A DNA stretch of 64,000 bases from Pseudomonas sp. BSw22131 (GCF_026810445.1 NZ_CP113949.1:1550001-1614000), one strand, 5' to 3'. Shown: positions 10,520 to 20,533, numbered from the stretch's first letter. A program made the numbers and translations. Notes: generated by a model from the sequence alone, not told the origin.

Positions 10520-10987
10520 ATGCGCGCGCAAAACGGGTGTCAGTCGTTTGCGCATCGCTGTCGCGTTTATTACGAGGACACCGATGCGGGCGGCATCGTC
10601 TATTACGTAAATTACTTGAAATTCATGGAGCGGGCTCGTACCGAGCGGCTGCGGACACTGGGGTTTGCCCAATCTGCGCTGGCCGGTGAGAACCTGTTGT
10701 TCGTCGTGCATTCCAGTGAGGCCCGTTATCACAAGCCTGCACGGCTGGACGACGAACTGCTGGTCAGCGCCGAAGTAACCGAATTGAACCGCGTCAGTCT
10801 GCGCTTTCTTCAGCAAGTCAGGCGGGCAGCGGATGATGTACTGCTCTGTGAAGGGCAGTTTTTAGTGGCGTGTGTGCGCGCCGACAGTTTGAAACCCCGG
10901 GCCATTCCCGAAGCTCTGCGTGCGGCCTTTGCCGACCAGGGCGGCGCGGGTACACAATCAGAGCAGGAGATACAGCGTGGAAGCTAA
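10520..10987 (+). CDS. ybgC: Tol-Pal-associated acyl-CoA thioesterase YbgC
   Basis: 155 residues, hot-dog fold 4HBT thioesterase. The catalytic region [17 protein letters not shown] carries the Asp used by this subfamily. It is the first gene of the tol-pal operon; its stop overlaps tolQ by 11 bases. In E. coli it hydrolyses short-chain acyl-CoA or interacts with phospholipid synthesis enzymes; the exact role in Tol-Pal function is unsettled. Start ATG 10520, with no better upstream choice. Confidence 0.94.
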   Translation: MRAQNGCQSFAHRCRVYYEDTDAGGIVYYVNYLKFMERARTERLRTLGFAQSALAGENLLFVVHSSEARYHKPARLDDELLVSAEVTELNRVSLRFLQQVRRAADDVLLCEGQFLVACVRADSLKPRAIPEALRAAFADQGGAGTQSEQEIQRGS

Positions 10988-11672
10988 CGTCGTCGATCAT
11001 TCCTCCATGTGGAGTTTGGTCAGCAATGCCAGCGTGGTTGTTCAGTTGGTGATGCTGATCCTGGTGGCTGCCTCAGTCACTTCATGGGTCATGATTTTTC
11101 AGCGCAGCAGTATGTTGCGTGCAGGGCGCCGCGCGCTGGAAAGCTTCGAAGAGCGTTTCTGGTCTGGCATAGACCTGTCGAAGCTTTATCGCCAGGCAGG
11201 CAGCAACCCGGACCCGGATTCGGGCGTTGAGCAAATCTTCCGTGCCGGTTTCAAAGAGTTCTCGCGTTTGCGCCAACAGCCAGGCGTCGATCCTGATGCA
11301 GTCATGGAGGGTGTTGCCCGTGCCATGCGCGTCGCCATCTCCCGCGAAGAAGAAAAGCTCGAGCAAAGCCTGCCGTTCCTCGCAACCGTTGGCTCCACCA
11401 GTCCGTATGTCGGTTTGTTCGGTACCGTCTGGGGGATCATGAACTCCTTCCGTGGTCTGGCCACCGCGCAACAGGCCACGCTGGCTACCGTTGCACCGGG
11501 TATCGCCGAGGCACTTATCGCTACTGCTATCGGCCTGTTTGCAGCGATCCCGGCAGTCATCGCTTACAACCGCTTCGCTGCACGCGGTGAAAACCTGATC
11601 GGTCGTTACTACACATTCGCCGACGAGTTTCAGGCGATCCTGCACCGTAAAGTGCACACCAGCGAAGAATAA
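10977..11672 (+). CDS. tolQ: Tol-Pal energising subunit TolQ
   Basis: 231 residues from GTG 10977, with ribosome site GCAGGAGA just upstream; in-frame codons back to 10920 overlap ybgC and are not needed. MotA/TolQ/ExbB family inner-membrane protein with three membrane segments: [20 protein letters not shown] near the N-terminus, and the pair [16 protein letters not shown] and [16 protein letters not shown] with the family Gly-Thr-Val-x-Gly and Ala/Gly-rich helices. With TolR it uses the proton gradient to drive TolA. Confidence 0.96.
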   Translation: MEANVVDHSSMWSLVSNASVVVQLVMLILVAASVTSWVMIFQRSSMLRAGRRALESFEERFWSGIDLSKLYRQAGSNPDPDSGVEQIFRAGFKEFSRLRQQPGVDPDAVMEGVARAMRVAISREEEKLEQSLPFLATVGSTSPYVGLFGTVWGIMNSFRGLATAQQATLATVAPGIAEALIATAIGLFAAIPAVIAYNRFAARGENLIGRYYTFADEFQAILHRKVHTSEE

Positions 11673-11686
11673 GCAGGTATTTCCAA

Positions 11687-12151
11687 ATGGCTTTAATCGC
11701 TCGCGATCGACGAAAAAAACGCAAGCCGGTCGCCGAAATGAACGTGGTGCCGTACATCGATGTGATGTTGGTACTGCTGGTCATTTTCATGGTGACCGCG
11801 CCGATGATCAACCAGGGTGTAAAGGTTGATTTGCCCAAGGTATCCAGTGAGGCCTTGCCGCAGGACAACAACAATCAGGTCCTGACTATTTCGATCAAGG
11901 CTGACAAGACGTACTACTGGAACGTGGGTACAGAAGTCGATGCCGACAAGCAGATGGACAAGGCAATGACCTTGCCTCAGCTCACCAGCGCTGTCACCAA
12001 GATCATCGCTGCCGGCCGTGAAGCTGGCAAACAGACTCAGGTTTTCATCCGTGGCGACAAGACGGTCGACTACGGCGCAGTCATGGGCACGATGGGTGGA
12101 TTGCAGAAAGCCGGGGTCGGGAACGTTGGTTTGATTACTGAGGCCCCCTGA
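11687..12151 (+). CDS. tolR: Tol-Pal subunit TolR
   Basis: 154 residues, ExbD/TolR family. The single membrane helix YIDVMLVLLVIFMVTAPMI carries the essential Asp in its first turn; the periplasmic domain follows (VKVDLPKVSS... to GVGNVGLITEAP). It lies 14 bases after tolQ, and its stop shares a base with the tolA start (TGATG). Confidence 0.96.
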   Translation: MALIARDRRKKRKPVAEMNVVPYIDVMLVLLVIFMVTAPMINQGVKVDLPKVSSEALPQDNNNQVLTISIKADKTYYWNVGTEVDADKQMDKAMTLPQLTSAVTKIIAAGREAGKQTQVFIRGDKTVDYGAVMGTMGGLQKAGVGNVGLITEAP

Positions 12152-13230
12152 TGCAGCCAATTCGAGAGCCGACAGCCTCGGAAAGCTATTTCTGGCCAGC
12201 AGTCTGGGCTGGGGCACTGCATGTGCTGATTTTCGGCCTGCTCTTCGTCAGCTTCGCCATGACGCCGGAGTTGCCTGAAGCAAAGCCGATAGTCCAGGCG
12301 ACGTTGTACCAGTTGAAGTCTAAAAGCCAGGCAACGATCCAGACCAACCAGAAGCTTGCCGGTGAGGCAAAAAAATCCGCTGCGCGACAGACCGAAGTCG
12401 AGCAGATGGAGCAGAAAAAAGTTGAGCAGGAGAAGCAGGAAGCGGTGAAAGCGGCGGAACAAAAGAAAGAGGACGCTGCTCAAAAAGCCCAGGAACAGAA
12501 GACCGAGGAAACCAAGAAGGCTGACGAGGCTAAAAAGGCGGATGACGCCAAGAAGGCCGAGGCCAAGAAAGCGGACGACGCCAAAAAAGCGGTTGAAGAG
12601 AAGCAAATCGCTGATATAGCCAAAAAGAAAGCTGAAGACGACGCCAAGAAAAAGGCCGAAGAAGACGCCAAGCGCGCCGCCGCTGAAGAAGCCAAAAAGC
12701 AGGCTGCCGACGACGCGAAGAAAAAAGCCGCTGAAGATGCCAAGAAACAAGCTGCCGATGACGCGAAGAAAAAAGCGGCTGAAGACAGTAAGAAGAAGGC
12801 CGCCGCAGACTCTGCCAAGAAGGCTCAGGAAGCAGCGCGTAAATCGGCGGAAGACAAGAAGGCGCAGGCTTTGGCTGATTTGCTTTCCGATAAGCCTGAG
12901 CGTCAACAGGCGTTGGCCGATGAGCGGGGCGATGAGACAGCGGGCAGTTTCGACGATCTGATTCGTTCGCGTGCCGCAGAAGGCTGGGCTCGTCCTCCTT
13001 CAGCGCGCAAGGGCATGACGGTAGTCTTGCAAATTGGCATGTTGCCGGATGGTACGATCACGTCGGTTACGGTTGCCAAGGCAAGCGGCGACGGACCTTT
13101 CGACAGTTCGGCGGTCGCAGCAGTCAAGAACATTGGTCGTTTGACAGAAATGCAGGGTCTGAAACCTTCTGATTTCGCACCTTACCGGTCATTCAAGATG
13201 ACATTCACACCTGAGGATCTAGCCTTGTGA
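12151..13230 (+). CDS. tolA: Tol-Pal periplasm-spanning protein TolA
   Basis: 359 residues in three parts: an N-terminal membrane anchor ([19 protein letters not shown]), a long Ala/Lys/Glu-rich helix from about residue 65 to 240 made of units like [15 protein letters not shown], and a C-terminal domain ([14 protein letters not shown] region onward) with a TonB-like fold that contacts Pal/TolB. The repetitive middle produces long spurious open frames on the other strand. Coupled to tolR and tolB by 1-base and 4-base overlaps. Confidence 0.96.
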   Translation: MQPIREPTASESYFWPAVWAGALHVLIFGLLFVSFAMTPELPEAKPIVQATLYQLKSKSQATIQTNQKLAGEAKKSAARQTEVEQMEQKKVEQEKQEAVKAAEQKKEDAAQKAQEQKTEETKKADEAKKADDAKKAEAKKADDAKKAVEEKQIADIAKKKAEDDAKKKAEEDAKRAAAEEAKKQAADDAKKKAAEDAKKQAADDAKKKAAEDSKKKAAADSAKKAQEAARKSAEDKKAQALADLLSDKPERQQALADERGDETAGSFDDLIRSRAAEGWARPPSARKGMTVVLQIGMLPDGTITSVTVAKASGDGPFDSSAVAAVKNIGRLTEMQGLKPSDFAPYRSFKMTFTPEDLAL

Positions 13231-14528
13231 TTAACATTCTTCGAGGATTGCTTGTCGTTCTTTGTTGCGCCGCGGGTATGGCCGCTGCCGACGAAAAGAA
13301 CATTCTGGTTACAAGCGGCAGTGACCGTGCTACGCCGATTGCTGTTGTACCCTTCGGGTGGCAGGGCGGCAGCGTGTTGCCGGAAGACATGTCGTCGATC
13401 ATCAGCAACGACATGCTGAACTCCGGCTACTACACGCCTATTCCCAAGCAGAACATGATCAGCCTGCCTACCCAGGCAAGCGAAGTCATTTTCCGTGACT
13501 GGAAAGCGCTCGGCGCGCAATACGTGATGGTGGGCAACATCACGCCTGCTGGCGGCCGTTTGCAGGTGCAGTACGCATTGTTCAACGTTGCCACTGAACA
13601 GCAAGTATTGACCGGTAACGTATCGGGCACAGCGGACCAGTTGCGCGACATGTCGCACTACATTGCTGACCAGTCGTTCGAAAAACTGACCGGTATCAAA
13701 GGTGCGTTTTCGACTCGCATTCTGTATGTCACTGCCGAGCGTTTTGGCGGGATGAACACGCGTTATACGTTGCAGCGTTCCGACTATGACGGTGCACGTG
13801 CGGTGACATTGCTGCAATCACGTGAGCCGATCCTGTCTCCGCGTTTCGCGCCTGATGGGAAGCGCATCGCCTATGTCTCGTTCGAGCAAAAGCGTCCGCG
13901 TATCTTCATCCAGCACATCGACACCGGCCGTCGTGAGCAAGTGACCAACTTTGAAGGCCTGAACGGCGCTCCAGCGTGGTCTCCGGATGGCACCAAGCTG
14001 GCATTCGTATTGTCCAAAGACGGCAACCCGGAAATCTACGTGATGAACGTAGCATCCCGTCAAATCAGCCGCGTGACCAATGATTCTGCTATCGATACCG
14101 AACCCTTCTTCGGTAAAGACGGTTCAACCATTTATTTCACGTCTGACCGTGGTGGCAAACCACAAATCTACAAAACCAGCATCAATGGTGGTGGTGCAGA
14201 GCGTGTGACTTTTATCGGTAATTACAACGCTAACCCTAAGTTATCGGCTGATGAAAAAACGCTTGTGATGATTCATCGTCAAGATGGGTTCACAAACTTC
14301 AAGGTTGCAGCCCAGGATTTGCAGCGCGGTAGCGTTAAAATCCTCACAGACAGCAACCTTGATGAGTCGCCTACTGTTGCGCCCAACGGCACCATGGTAA
14401 TCTACGCCACCCGCCAGCAGGGCCGGGGAGTCTTGATGCTCGTGTCCATTAATGGACGCGTAAGGCTCCCGCTTCCTACCGCACAAGGCGAAGTCAGAGA
14501 ACCTTCCTGGTCCCCTTACCTGAACTGA
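13227..14528 (+). CDS. tolB: Tol-Pal periplasmic protein TolB
   Basis: 433 residues from GTG 13227, overlapping the tolA stop by four bases. Signal peptide [20 protein letters not shown], an N-terminal alpha/beta domain, then a six-bladed propeller with repeated motifs such as [31 protein letters not shown] and EPSWSPYLN at the end. It binds Pal and TolA and shuttles between them during cell division and outer-membrane constriction. Confidence 0.97.
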   Translation: MINILRGLLVVLCCAAGMAAADEKNILVTSGSDRATPIAVVPFGWQGGSVLPEDMSSIISNDMLNSGYYTPIPKQNMISLPTQASEVIFRDWKALGAQYVMVGNITPAGGRLQVQYALFNVATEQQVLTGNVSGTADQLRDMSHYIADQSFEKLTGIKGAFSTRILYVTAERFGGMNTRYTLQRSDYDGARAVTLLQSREPILSPRFAPDGKRIAYVSFEQKRPRIFIQHIDTGRREQVTNFEGLNGAPAWSPDGTKLAFVLSKDGNPEIYVMNVASRQISRVTNDSAIDTEPFFGKDGSTIYFTSDRGGKPQIYKTSINGGGAERVTFIGNYNANPKLSADEKTLVMIHRQDGFTNFKVAAQDLQRGSVKILTDSNLDESPTVAPNGTMVIYATRQQGRGVLMLVSINGRVRLPLPTAQGEVREPSWSPYLN

Positions 14529-14580
14529 CGCGGCGCTATACGTTTTACTTAACACACTGGGGTTCATTAGGAGTTTCACG

Positions 14581-15081
14581 ATGGAAATGCTGAAGTTTGG
14601 TAAATTTGCTGCGCTGGCTCTGGCCATGGCTGTAGCTGTAGGTTGCTCGTCCAAAGGCGGCGATAACGCCGGTGAAGGCGCTGCTGTAGATCCAAACGCT
14701 GGTTACGGCGCTAACTCTGGTGCTGTTGATGGCAGCCTGAGCGAAGAAGCTGCTCTGCGCGCAATCACCACCTTCTATTTCGAATACGACAGTTCGGACC
14801 TGAAACCAGAAGCCATGCGCGCTCTGGACGTTCACGCCAAAGACCTGAAAGGCAATGGCGCTCGCGTAGTTCTGGAAGGCAACACCGACGAACGTGGTAC
14901 TCGTGAGTACAACATGGCTCTGGGCGAGCGTCGTGCGAAAGCCGTTCAACGCTACCTTGTTCTGCAAGGCGTTTCGCCAGCTCAGCTGGAAGTTGTGTCC
15001 TACGGTGAAGAGCGTCCAGTTGCTACCGGCAACGACGAGCAATCCTGGGCTCAAAACCGTCGCGTCGAACTGCGTAAGTAA
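14581..15081 (+). CDS. pal: Peptidoglycan-associated lipoprotein Pal
   Basis: 166 residues. Lipoprotein signal ending AMAVAVGC, with the lipidated Cys at residue 22. The OmpA-like peptidoglycan-binding domain starts [15 protein letters not shown] and has the diaminopimelate-binding core [19 protein letters not shown]. The ribosome site TAGGAG lies at 14569-14574. A 52-base gap from tolB is enough for an extra promoter, common in this operon, but none is clear. Confidence 0.97.
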   Translation: MEMLKFGKFAALALAMAVAVGCSSKGGDNAGEGAAVDPNAGYGANSGAVDGSLSEEAALRAITTFYFEYDSSDLKPEAMRALDVHAKDLKGNGARVVLEGNTDERGTREYNMALGERRAKAVQRYLVLQGVSPAQLEVVSYGEERPVATGNDEQSWAQNRRVELRK

Positions 15082-15087
15082 TTTGAC

Positions 15088-15912
15088 ATGCGAACGTGCC
15101 GCCGTGCTCTAACCGTTTTGGCTCTCACCCTCCCGCTTGCTGCGTGGGGTGCGGTTCCTGTGGTCGATAACAACTCTGGCTCTGCTGGCAGCAGTTATCC
15201 GCCATCGGGTTATGGTACGTCCGGCGCCTACGCCGGGGGCGGGGCTACGGCTCAGCCCTCGGCGCAAGGTCAGCTGTTCATGCAGTTGCAACAAATGCAG
15301 GATGAGATTTCGCGCTTGCGCGGAATTGTCGAAGTCCAGCAGAACGATATCCAGCAAATGAAGCAACAAGCGCTCGAGCGCTATCAGGATCTGGATTCGC
15401 GTATAGGCGCTGGCGGCGCACCCGCTGCTGCACCGGCTGCCAATAATTCTTCTTCCGACGGCGGCGTCAATGCCGGCGGAACGCCCGCAGCTCCCGCTGG
15501 AGCGCAGGCACCTCAGGCGGGCACCGAGCCGCCTGATCCGGCTAAAGAAAAGCTCTACTACGAAGCCGCTTTCGATCTGATCAAAGCCAAGGATTTCGAT
15601 AAGGCCAGTCAGGCTTTTACCGCGTTTCTTCGCAAATATCCCAACAGCCAATACGCAGGTAATGCCCAATATTGGCTGGGCGAAGTGAACCTTGCCAAAG
15701 GCGATCTTCAAGGTGCAGGGCAAGCATTTGCCAAGGTTAGTCAAAACTACCCGAAGCACGCCAAGGTGCCTGATTCTCTGTACAAGCTGGCTGATGTAGA
15801 GCGCCGTCTTGGCCATACAGACAAGGTGAAGGGCATTCTGCAGCAGGTTGTTGCTCAATACCCAGGCACTTCAGCAGCCCAGTTGGCTCAGAGAGATCTG
15901 CAGCGTCTTTGA
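15088..15912 (+). CDS. cpoB: Cell division coordinator CpoB (YbgF)
   Basis: 274 residues. Signal peptide RRALTVLALTLPLAAWGA, an N-terminal trimerising coiled coil (LFMQLQQMQDEISRLRGI...), a Pro/Ala/Gly-rich linker around residues 110-150, and three C-terminal TPR repeats (YYEAAFDLIKAKDFDKA, AQYWLGEVNLAKGDLQGA, YKLADVERRLGHTDKV). It links Tol-Pal action with peptidoglycan synthesis during division. Last gene of the operon, followed by a terminator. Confidence 0.95.
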   Translation: MRTCRRALTVLALTLPLAAWGAVPVVDNNSGSAGSSYPPSGYGTSGAYAGGGATAQPSAQGQLFMQLQQMQDEISRLRGIVEVQQNDIQQMKQQALERYQDLDSRIGAGGAPAAAPAANNSSSDGGVNAGGTPAAPAGAQAPQAGTEPPDPAKEKLYYEAAFDLIKAKDFDKASQAFTAFLRKYPNSQYAGNAQYWLGEVNLAKGDLQGAGQAFAKVSQNYPKHAKVPDSLYKLADVERRLGHTDKVKGILQQVVAQYPGTSAAQLAQRDLQRL

Positions 15913-15935
15913 TCAGAGTCTGACCTCCGATTCAA

Positions 15936-15962
15936 GAAAGCCGCGCTTTGCGCGGCTTTTTT
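15936..15962 (+). terminator. Rho-independent terminator of the tol-pal operon
   Basis: Stem AAAGCCGCGC and GCGCGGCTTT around a TTT loop, followed by a T run, 24 bases after the cpoB stop. Confidence 0.92.
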
Positions 15963-16087
15963 CGTTAGAATTCCACCCCCGAAATTCCGGTATTGATTTC
16001 GCTTCTTTGTATTCTGCATGCGCAGGACGCCCTGAAGTGCCTGACGGAGGCGGATGGCCTGTTTAGCCGTTACGCCCGTGGCCCCCT

Positions 16088-16735
16088 ATGCAAGATACAT
16101 TACGCATCACCGAAGTCTTTTACTCGTTGCAGGGTGAAACACGAACCGCTGGCTTGCCCACCGTGTTTGTGCGCCTGACGGGTTGCCCTTTACGTTGCGG
16201 CTATTGCGACAGTGAATACGCCTTTACCGGCGGCACAATCCAGACACTGGATTCGCTTGTTGAGCAGGTTGCCAGCTTTCGACCTCGTTATGTCTGCGTT
16301 ACGGGCGGCGAGCCACTTGCGCAGCCCAATGCGATTCCTTTGCTCAAGCGTCTGTGCGATGCGGGTTACGAAGTTTCGCTTGAAACCAGCGGCGCGCTTG
16401 ATATTTCGAAGGTGGATCCTCGCGTCAGCCGCGTGGTTGATCTTAAAACACCCGGATCGAAAGAAGTCGCCCGCAATCGGTACGAAAATATCGAGCTGCT
16501 GAATGCCAACGATCAGATCAAGTTCGTTATCTGTTCGAGAGAAGATTACGACTGGGCTGTATCCAAAATCATTCAGTACGGTCTAGACCGGCGCGCTGGC
16601 GAAGTGCTGTTCTCCCCTGTACACCGCGACCTGAATGTCAGAGATCTGGCCGACTGGATTGTGGCTGATAATTTGCCAGTAAGGCTGCAATTGCAGCTGC
16701 ACAAGATTCTCTGGAACGACGAGCCGGGGCGTTGA
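16088..16735 (+). CDS. queE: 7-carboxy-7-deazaguanine synthase QueE
   Basis: 215 residues, radical-SAM enzyme of queuosine biosynthesis converting carboxytetrahydropterin to carboxydeazaguanine. The cluster-binding motif is CPLRCGYC near residue 31 (C-x3-C-x2-C). Other family features are VTGGEPLAQ and VDLKTPGSKE. It is followed six bases later by queC, the next enzyme in the pathway, so they form an operon. I see no preQ1 riboswitch in the 120 bases upstream. Confidence 0.95.
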   Translation: MQDTLRITEVFYSLQGETRTAGLPTVFVRLTGCPLRCGYCDSEYAFTGGTIQTLDSLVEQVASFRPRYVCVTGGEPLAQPNAIPLLKRLCDAGYEVSLETSGALDISKVDPRVSRVVDLKTPGSKEVARNRYENIELLNANDQIKFVICSREDYDWAVSKIIQYGLDRRAGEVLFSPVHRDLNVRDLADWIVADNLPVRLQLQLHKILWNDEPGR

Positions 16736-16741
16736 GCTGAA

Positions 16742-17431
16742 ATGAGTGAGCAAACAATGAACGAGAAAAAAGCAGTTATCCTGTTGTCGGGTGGACTGGA
16801 TTCGGCCACCGTCGTTGCCATGGCGCGTGCCGATGGTTACGCCTGCTACACGATGAGCTTCGATTACGGGCAGCGTCATCGCGCAGAGCTGGACGCGGCA
16901 GCGCGCGTAGCGAGTGATCTTGACGTTGTAGAGCACAAGGTTATCGGTCTTAACCTCAATGGCATTGGTGGCTCTGCATTGACTGACAGCAGCATCGACG
17001 TGCCAGAAACTCCGAGTGAAGGAATCCCGGTGACTTACGTCCCGGCGCGTAATACGGTTTTCCTTTCACTGGCGCTGGGCTGGGCCGAGGTGCTGGGCGC
17101 GCGTGACATCTTTATCGGTGTGAACGCTGTGGATTACTCCGGCTATCCTGATTGCCGTCCAGAATTCATCGAGTCGTTCGAGCGGATGGCTAACCTTGCC
17201 ACCAAGGCTGGCGTAGAAGGGCAGGGCTTCACCATTCAGGCCCCGCTGCAGAATATGAGCAAGGCCGATATCGTCAAAGCTGGGGTACGCCTGGGCGTCG
17301 ATTACGGGCTGACCGTCTCTTGCTATCAGGCAGATGATCAAGGGCGTGCTTGCGGCAAATGCGACAGCTGCCGTCTGCGTGCGGAAGGCTTTTCCACGGC
17401 GGGCGTGAGCGACCCAACGCGTTATTTTTAA
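16742..17431 (+). CDS. queC: 7-cyano-7-deazaguanine synthase QueC
   Basis: 229 residues, N-type ATP pyrophosphatase. PP-loop [12 protein letters not shown] near the N-terminus and a C-terminal zinc site made of C-x8-C-x2-C-x2-C type cysteines in [18 protein letters not shown]. It makes preQ0 from carboxydeazaguanine, ammonia and ATP. Start ATG 16742; a second ATG at 16757 is also possible. In Pseudomonas it borders the tRNA-Lys integration hotspot, as it does here. Confidence 0.96.
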   Translation: MSEQTMNEKKAVILLSGGLDSATVVAMARADGYACYTMSFDYGQRHRAELDAAARVASDLDVVEHKVIGLNLNGIGGSALTDSSIDVPETPSEGIPVTYVPARNTVFLSLALGWAEVLGARDIFIGVNAVDYSGYPDCRPEFIESFERMANLATKAGVEGQGFTIQAPLQNMSKADIVKAGVRLGVDYGLTVSCYQADDQGRACGKCDSCRLRAEGFSTAGVSDPTRYF

Positions 17432-17494
17432 ATTATTTCAAATCAGGTGTTGAATTACTGAGAAAAATCAGTAATATACGCGCCACCACAAAGC

Positions 17495-17570
17495 GGGTCG
17501 TTAGCTCAGTTGGTAGAGCAGTTGGCTTTTAACCAATTGGTCGTAGGTTCGAATCCCACACGACCCACCA
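17495..17570 (+). tRNA. tRNA-Lys (anticodon TTT)
   Basis: 76 bases including encoded CCA. Acceptor GGGTCGT pairs with ACGACCC; D arm TAGCTCAGTTGGTAGAGC; anticodon stem TTGG/CCAA with loop CTTTTAA gives anticodon TTT; T arm GTAGGTTCGAATCCCAC. This tRNA beside queC is a known integration site for large elements in P. aeruginosa (the PAPI-1/pKLC102 type), and here too it starts an accessory region. Confidence 0.97.
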
Positions 17571-17580
17571 TTTTGAAAAT

Positions 17581-17622
17581 CTGGAAGGCCCACGAAAGTG
17601 AGGATTTCCAGGTTTTTTTTTG
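17581..17622 (+). terminator. Terminator after tRNA-Lys
   Basis: CTGGAA (17581-17586) pairs with TTCCAG (17606-17611) and a run of nine T follows. The stem is short but the T run is long. From here to about 17900 I see no convincing gene. Confidence 0.7.
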
Positions 17623-17901
17623 CCTGTAGCGCAGTGGGGACGTGGGTCTGAGCAGCGGATCAAGCTTTCGCCGAATAAGTGGTAATGGGTTGTCGGTGAA
17701 ATCGACGCATCGGATGGCCATTCGAGCGGGTTTGCGCAGCTTGCCAGTTTCAAGCCCTGGCAGAAGAGTCATTTCCTCCGGCGGCTATCTCGGTCACCAG
17801 CTAAACGAACTGATTCCAACTCTATTGAGCATGAGTGTCAGCAGCAGCGAATGCTCAGCTCCCTCGCTCTCTGCCGTCGCCTTCGGTATCCCAAGATCCT
17901 C

Positions 17902-18417
17902 CTACCAAGTCCCAGGACCATCCCACGTAAGTTCATGGCTTAGCCCTGTTCCAACCGGGAGCATTGCCTGTTCCATGCTAAACCGATCTGACGCAAGTCT
18001 GGCGGCGTGTGTGAGGTGCTTTGATTCGGAGCTTGGATTGCTGGTAGCCATCTTCTCGGCGCACTCGGCGGCCTGTTTGGCGATCGAGTGCATCAAGCTC
18101 ATTTGCATATTGAGGAGGATCCGCTGCAGTTCCATCTCGTAAAGATCCTGCAGCATCGACTCTGGTGTTTTGGAAGCGCGGATCATTTCTGCCCAGACCG
18201 CAACGCCCATCCGCCGATTCGAAATGTGCTGCCAAAGCAGGAACATCGTGCCGACGGTAGTGTTCTGTTCAATCAGCCGAAACGGCAGCAGAGAAAACCG
18301 ATGTCGCTTGGCCTGGTTCAGCACACCGTGTGCGAGGTTCTTCAAACCTGCCTTCAACGTCTGGCATTGATCCGCAAATTGGGTCAGCGGCAACAGGCAT
18401 GTGCGCCACGTAGTCAT
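17902..18417 (-). CDS. Hypothetical protein, probably truncated at its N-terminus
   Basis: 171 codons; product not recognised. The body from about residue 14 on looks like a real helical protein: RFSLLPFRLIEQNTTVG, then WAEMIRASKTPESMLQDLYE, then MQMSLMHSIAKQAAECAEKM with heptad spacing. The first dozen residues (MTTWRTC...) arise from an out-of-frame reading of an IS3-type transposase remnant, so the original start has probably been lost by an insertion or deletion near 18385. No ribosome site is visible. It may be a pseudogene. Confidence 0.45.
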   Translation of the reverse strand: MTTWRTCLLPLTQFADQCQTLKAGLKNLAHGVLNQAKRHRFSLLPFRLIEQNTTVGTMFLLWQHISNRRMGVAVWAEMIRASKTPESMLQDLYEMELQRILLNMQMSLMHSIAKQAAECAEKMATSNPSSESKHLTHAARLASDRFSMEQAMLPVGTGLSHELTWDGPGTW

Positions 18418-18488
18418 GCTTGATCGTCTTCACGAAGCTATCTGCCATGCCATGCCATGCCGTTGCTCTGCGGGCTGCGCACAGGTGT
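18388..18488 (-). mobile_element. IS3-family transposase (OrfB) remnant
   Basis: On the minus strand the conserved IS3 OrfB string TPVRSPQSNGMA is followed, in a shifted frame, by DSFVKTIKHDYVAHMP, which is the normal continuation of this motif. Between them lies (ATGGC)3, that is, ten extra bases made by tandem duplication of ATGGC, which destroys the frame. Only about 100 bases of the element can be recognised. Confidence 0.7.
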
Positions 18489-18648
18489 GGTCACCGGCTG
18501 CAAACACTTCACTGAACTCTTGCGATGGAATACCCTTCCGAGATGACCAAGGCTGTGGTCTCAGAAGCAACCGAGTTTTTCCAATTGATCTTAAGGCTCA
18601 AGTGCCCGAACAGCCGGGCTAGCGACACCAAAAACCAGAGAGGCGCAC

Positions 18649-19557
18649 TTGGACTACCTAGCAGCACTGACCGCTTTCGTAGAGTCTGCCAATGGGAATA
18701 GCTTCTCCAAAGCAGCAGGGCGTCTGGGGATAAAAGCTTCTACAGTTTCGCGTTACATCAAAGATTTAGAGCAAGATCTCGGCATTGCACTTTTCAATCG
18801 ATCAACACGAAAACTTGCATTGACGGAGGGTGGGCAAACGTTCTTGTACCATGCCCAAAAAGTTCTCTTTGAATTGTCAGAAGCCAAGGCGGCAACGTCC
18901 GCTCTCAATCAAAATCCCCGAGGGAGATTGAAGGTTAGTCTTCCGCCTGCTTTTGCACGTCATCATATACTCCCTCTAGTAGGCGAGTTTATCGAGCGTT
19001 ACCCAGACATCACACTAGATCTCAGTTTTGAGGAGTCACAAGTCGATCTGATCGCCACTGGAATCGATCTTGCGATTCGAATTGGCAGGTTGGCCAACTC
19101 CAATCTCAAGGCGAGAAAGCTGGCTGAGGTAAAGACTCTCCTATGTGTGAGTCCAGAGTTTGCCACTCGTTATCCTCAGCCGGATTGCCCTGATCAACTG
19201 CCCGTCGACATGATGATCATCGGGCGTGAGTGCCCCGAGGGGTTGATATGGGCCAACGACAGCGAGCAGGTTTCGTTGTCCGTTGGAGCTGTACTTTGGA
19301 TAAATGACCTTGACGCTCAGCTAATCGCGGTGAGGAGCGGGTTGGGAATGGCATTGCTCCCAGATTGGCTTGCCAGCGCCAGTTTGCGCGATGGTCGACT
19401 GGTGCGTTGGCTGCCTGATTGGGAGGTCAAGGTCTCACAGGAATCTGGCGCCATCTGGTTTGTATATCCGCCGAAGCGAATCGTTTCTTCGAAGGTGCGA
19501 TGCTTCATTGATTTCATTGCTGATCGCGTGGTTCACCCGCCCGTGTGGCAGCGATAA
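18649..19557 (+). CDS. LysR-family transcriptional regulator
   Basis: 302 residues from a TTG start with AGAGAGG a few bases before it. The N-terminal winged helix is clear: FVESANGNSFSKAAGRLGI with recognition helix KASTVSRYIKDLEQDLGIAL and FNRSTRKLALTEGG. The effector domain follows from residue 90 (GRLKVSLPPAFARHHILPL). It resembles the CrgA/AaeR-type LysR subgroup. It converges on the cupin gene across a hairpin, so it is not obviously the cupin's divergent regulator; its target is unknown. Confidence 0.88.
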   Translation: MDYLAALTAFVESANGNSFSKAAGRLGIKASTVSRYIKDLEQDLGIALFNRSTRKLALTEGGQTFLYHAQKVLFELSEAKAATSALNQNPRGRLKVSLPPAFARHHILPLVGEFIERYPDITLDLSFEESQVDLIATGIDLAIRIGRLANSNLKARKLAEVKTLLCVSPEFATRYPQPDCPDQLPVDMMIIGRECPEGLIWANDSEQVSLSVGAVLWINDLDAQLIAVRSGLGMALLPDWLASASLRDGRLVRWLPDWEVKVSQESGAIWFVYPPKRIVSSKVRCFIDFIADRVVHPPVWQR

Positions 19558-19558
19558 T

Positions 19559-19585
19559 TCCCGGTATGAACTAGTCATACCGGGA
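19559..19585. terminator. Hairpin between convergent genes
   Basis: Perfect 11-base stem TCCCGGTATGA and TCATACCGGGA around ACTAG, directly between the LysR stop and the cupin stop. There is no T run, but its position suggests a shared terminator. Confidence 0.7.
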
Positions 19586-19591
19586 GTCCAT

Positions 19592-20533
19592 TTAGCTGAA
19601 CCGAATATCCAGTGATCGCAGATATGTCTGTAAACCTGCGTCCTGAATCGGGATCAGAAATGCTTCGCGATCCGACTCGTTGAAGTGAGCATGCCAATAG
19701 CCAGGTGGTGTGACGAACGCAAGCCCTGGTGTCCAATCTACGCGTTTTGGATTGCGAATATGGCCATATTCGTCCAGTTCAGTGCCTACAAGCGAATAGC
19801 ATCCGGTTGGGCAGTCAATGATGAAGTCCAGGGCGATGGATTGGTGCCGGTGGGGTTTTTGGGTCGAGCCGGCTGGGAGGATGCCGTACATAGCCCACAG
19901 CACATGGGTCACTGTGCGTGTCTGAGGGAATTTGCTGTTACCAAGCAGAATGCTGATGCGGCTGCGATCCTGTGCACGTGGATCATCAGCGGCTTCACGA
20001 AGCTTTGCAGATGCGACATCCGCAGGGTACAGAGTCGGGGTGAAGCGGTCTTCACTTCTGCTCACGCCTAAGTAGCGAAGAAGAGGCTCATCATGTACCC
20101 AGTAGAGTCGTGCGTCCGTCGACGCCTTGAGGATTGTGCTGTTCATCCCTGGCAGGGCGATAAAACAACCTTTCGTCCATTCAAATGCCTTTTCACCGTA
20201 CGCAAGGCTGCCGCTACCATCGATTACATACAGAACCTGTGAGGTCGCGTTGGGCGCTAATGTGACGTCATCGCCAGCGTTCAGTCGAATAAAACTAGCG
20301 CAAAGACCTGGGCCGGTTGCTGGGCCTTCACACTCTAGTTTTTCGCTCAAATCGAGAGCAACTGTTCGAGATGGGCCTGAATCATAGAGCGAAGCAGGGA
20401 AGCTCTGATACGGGATGCGGGTGATCAAGTTTGCGCTGATCGGGTTTGCCGCTTTGCTGTACTCGAAGTATTCGGCATCGATCTCATGTGGAGATACTTC
20501 CAGGTTTGAATGCGGTTGAATTGCACTGTTCAT
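19592..20533 (-). CDS. Bicupin-domain protein
   Basis: 313 residues with two cupin barrels: the first around NATSQVLYVIDGSGSLAYGE (residues 97-116), the second around PHRHQSIALDFIIDC with PGYWHAHFN near the C-terminus, where the His residues could bind a metal. The arrangement resembles gentisate 1,2-dioxygenase and related ring-cleaving or isomerising bicupins, but the first barrel lacks an obvious metal triad, so the activity cannot be assigned. It is convergent with the LysR gene, with a broken integrase upstream. No strong ribosome site before the ATG. Confidence 0.8.
   Translation of the reverse strand: MNSAIQPHSNLEVSPHEIDAEYFEYSKAANPISANLITRIPYQSFPASLYDSGPSRTVALDLSEKLECEGPATGPGLCASFIRLNAGDDVTLAPNATSQVLYVIDGSGSLAYGEKAFEWTKGCFIALPGMNSTILKASTDARLYWVHDEPLLRYLGVSRSEDRFTPTLYPADVASAKLREAADDPRAQDRSRISILLGNSKFPQTRTVTHVLWAMYGILPAGSTQKPHRHQSIALDFIIDCPTGCYSLVGTELDEYGHIRNPKRVDWTPGLAFVTPPGYWHAHFNESDREAFLIPIQDAGLQTYLRSLDIRFS

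Noticed and set aside
12070..12906. Long minus-strand frame with many hydrophobic residues
   Set aside because: It is the reverse of the Ala/Lys-rich repeats of tolA.
15964..16087. preQ1 riboswitch before queE
   Set aside because: No preQ1-type hairpin with A-rich tail could be recognised.
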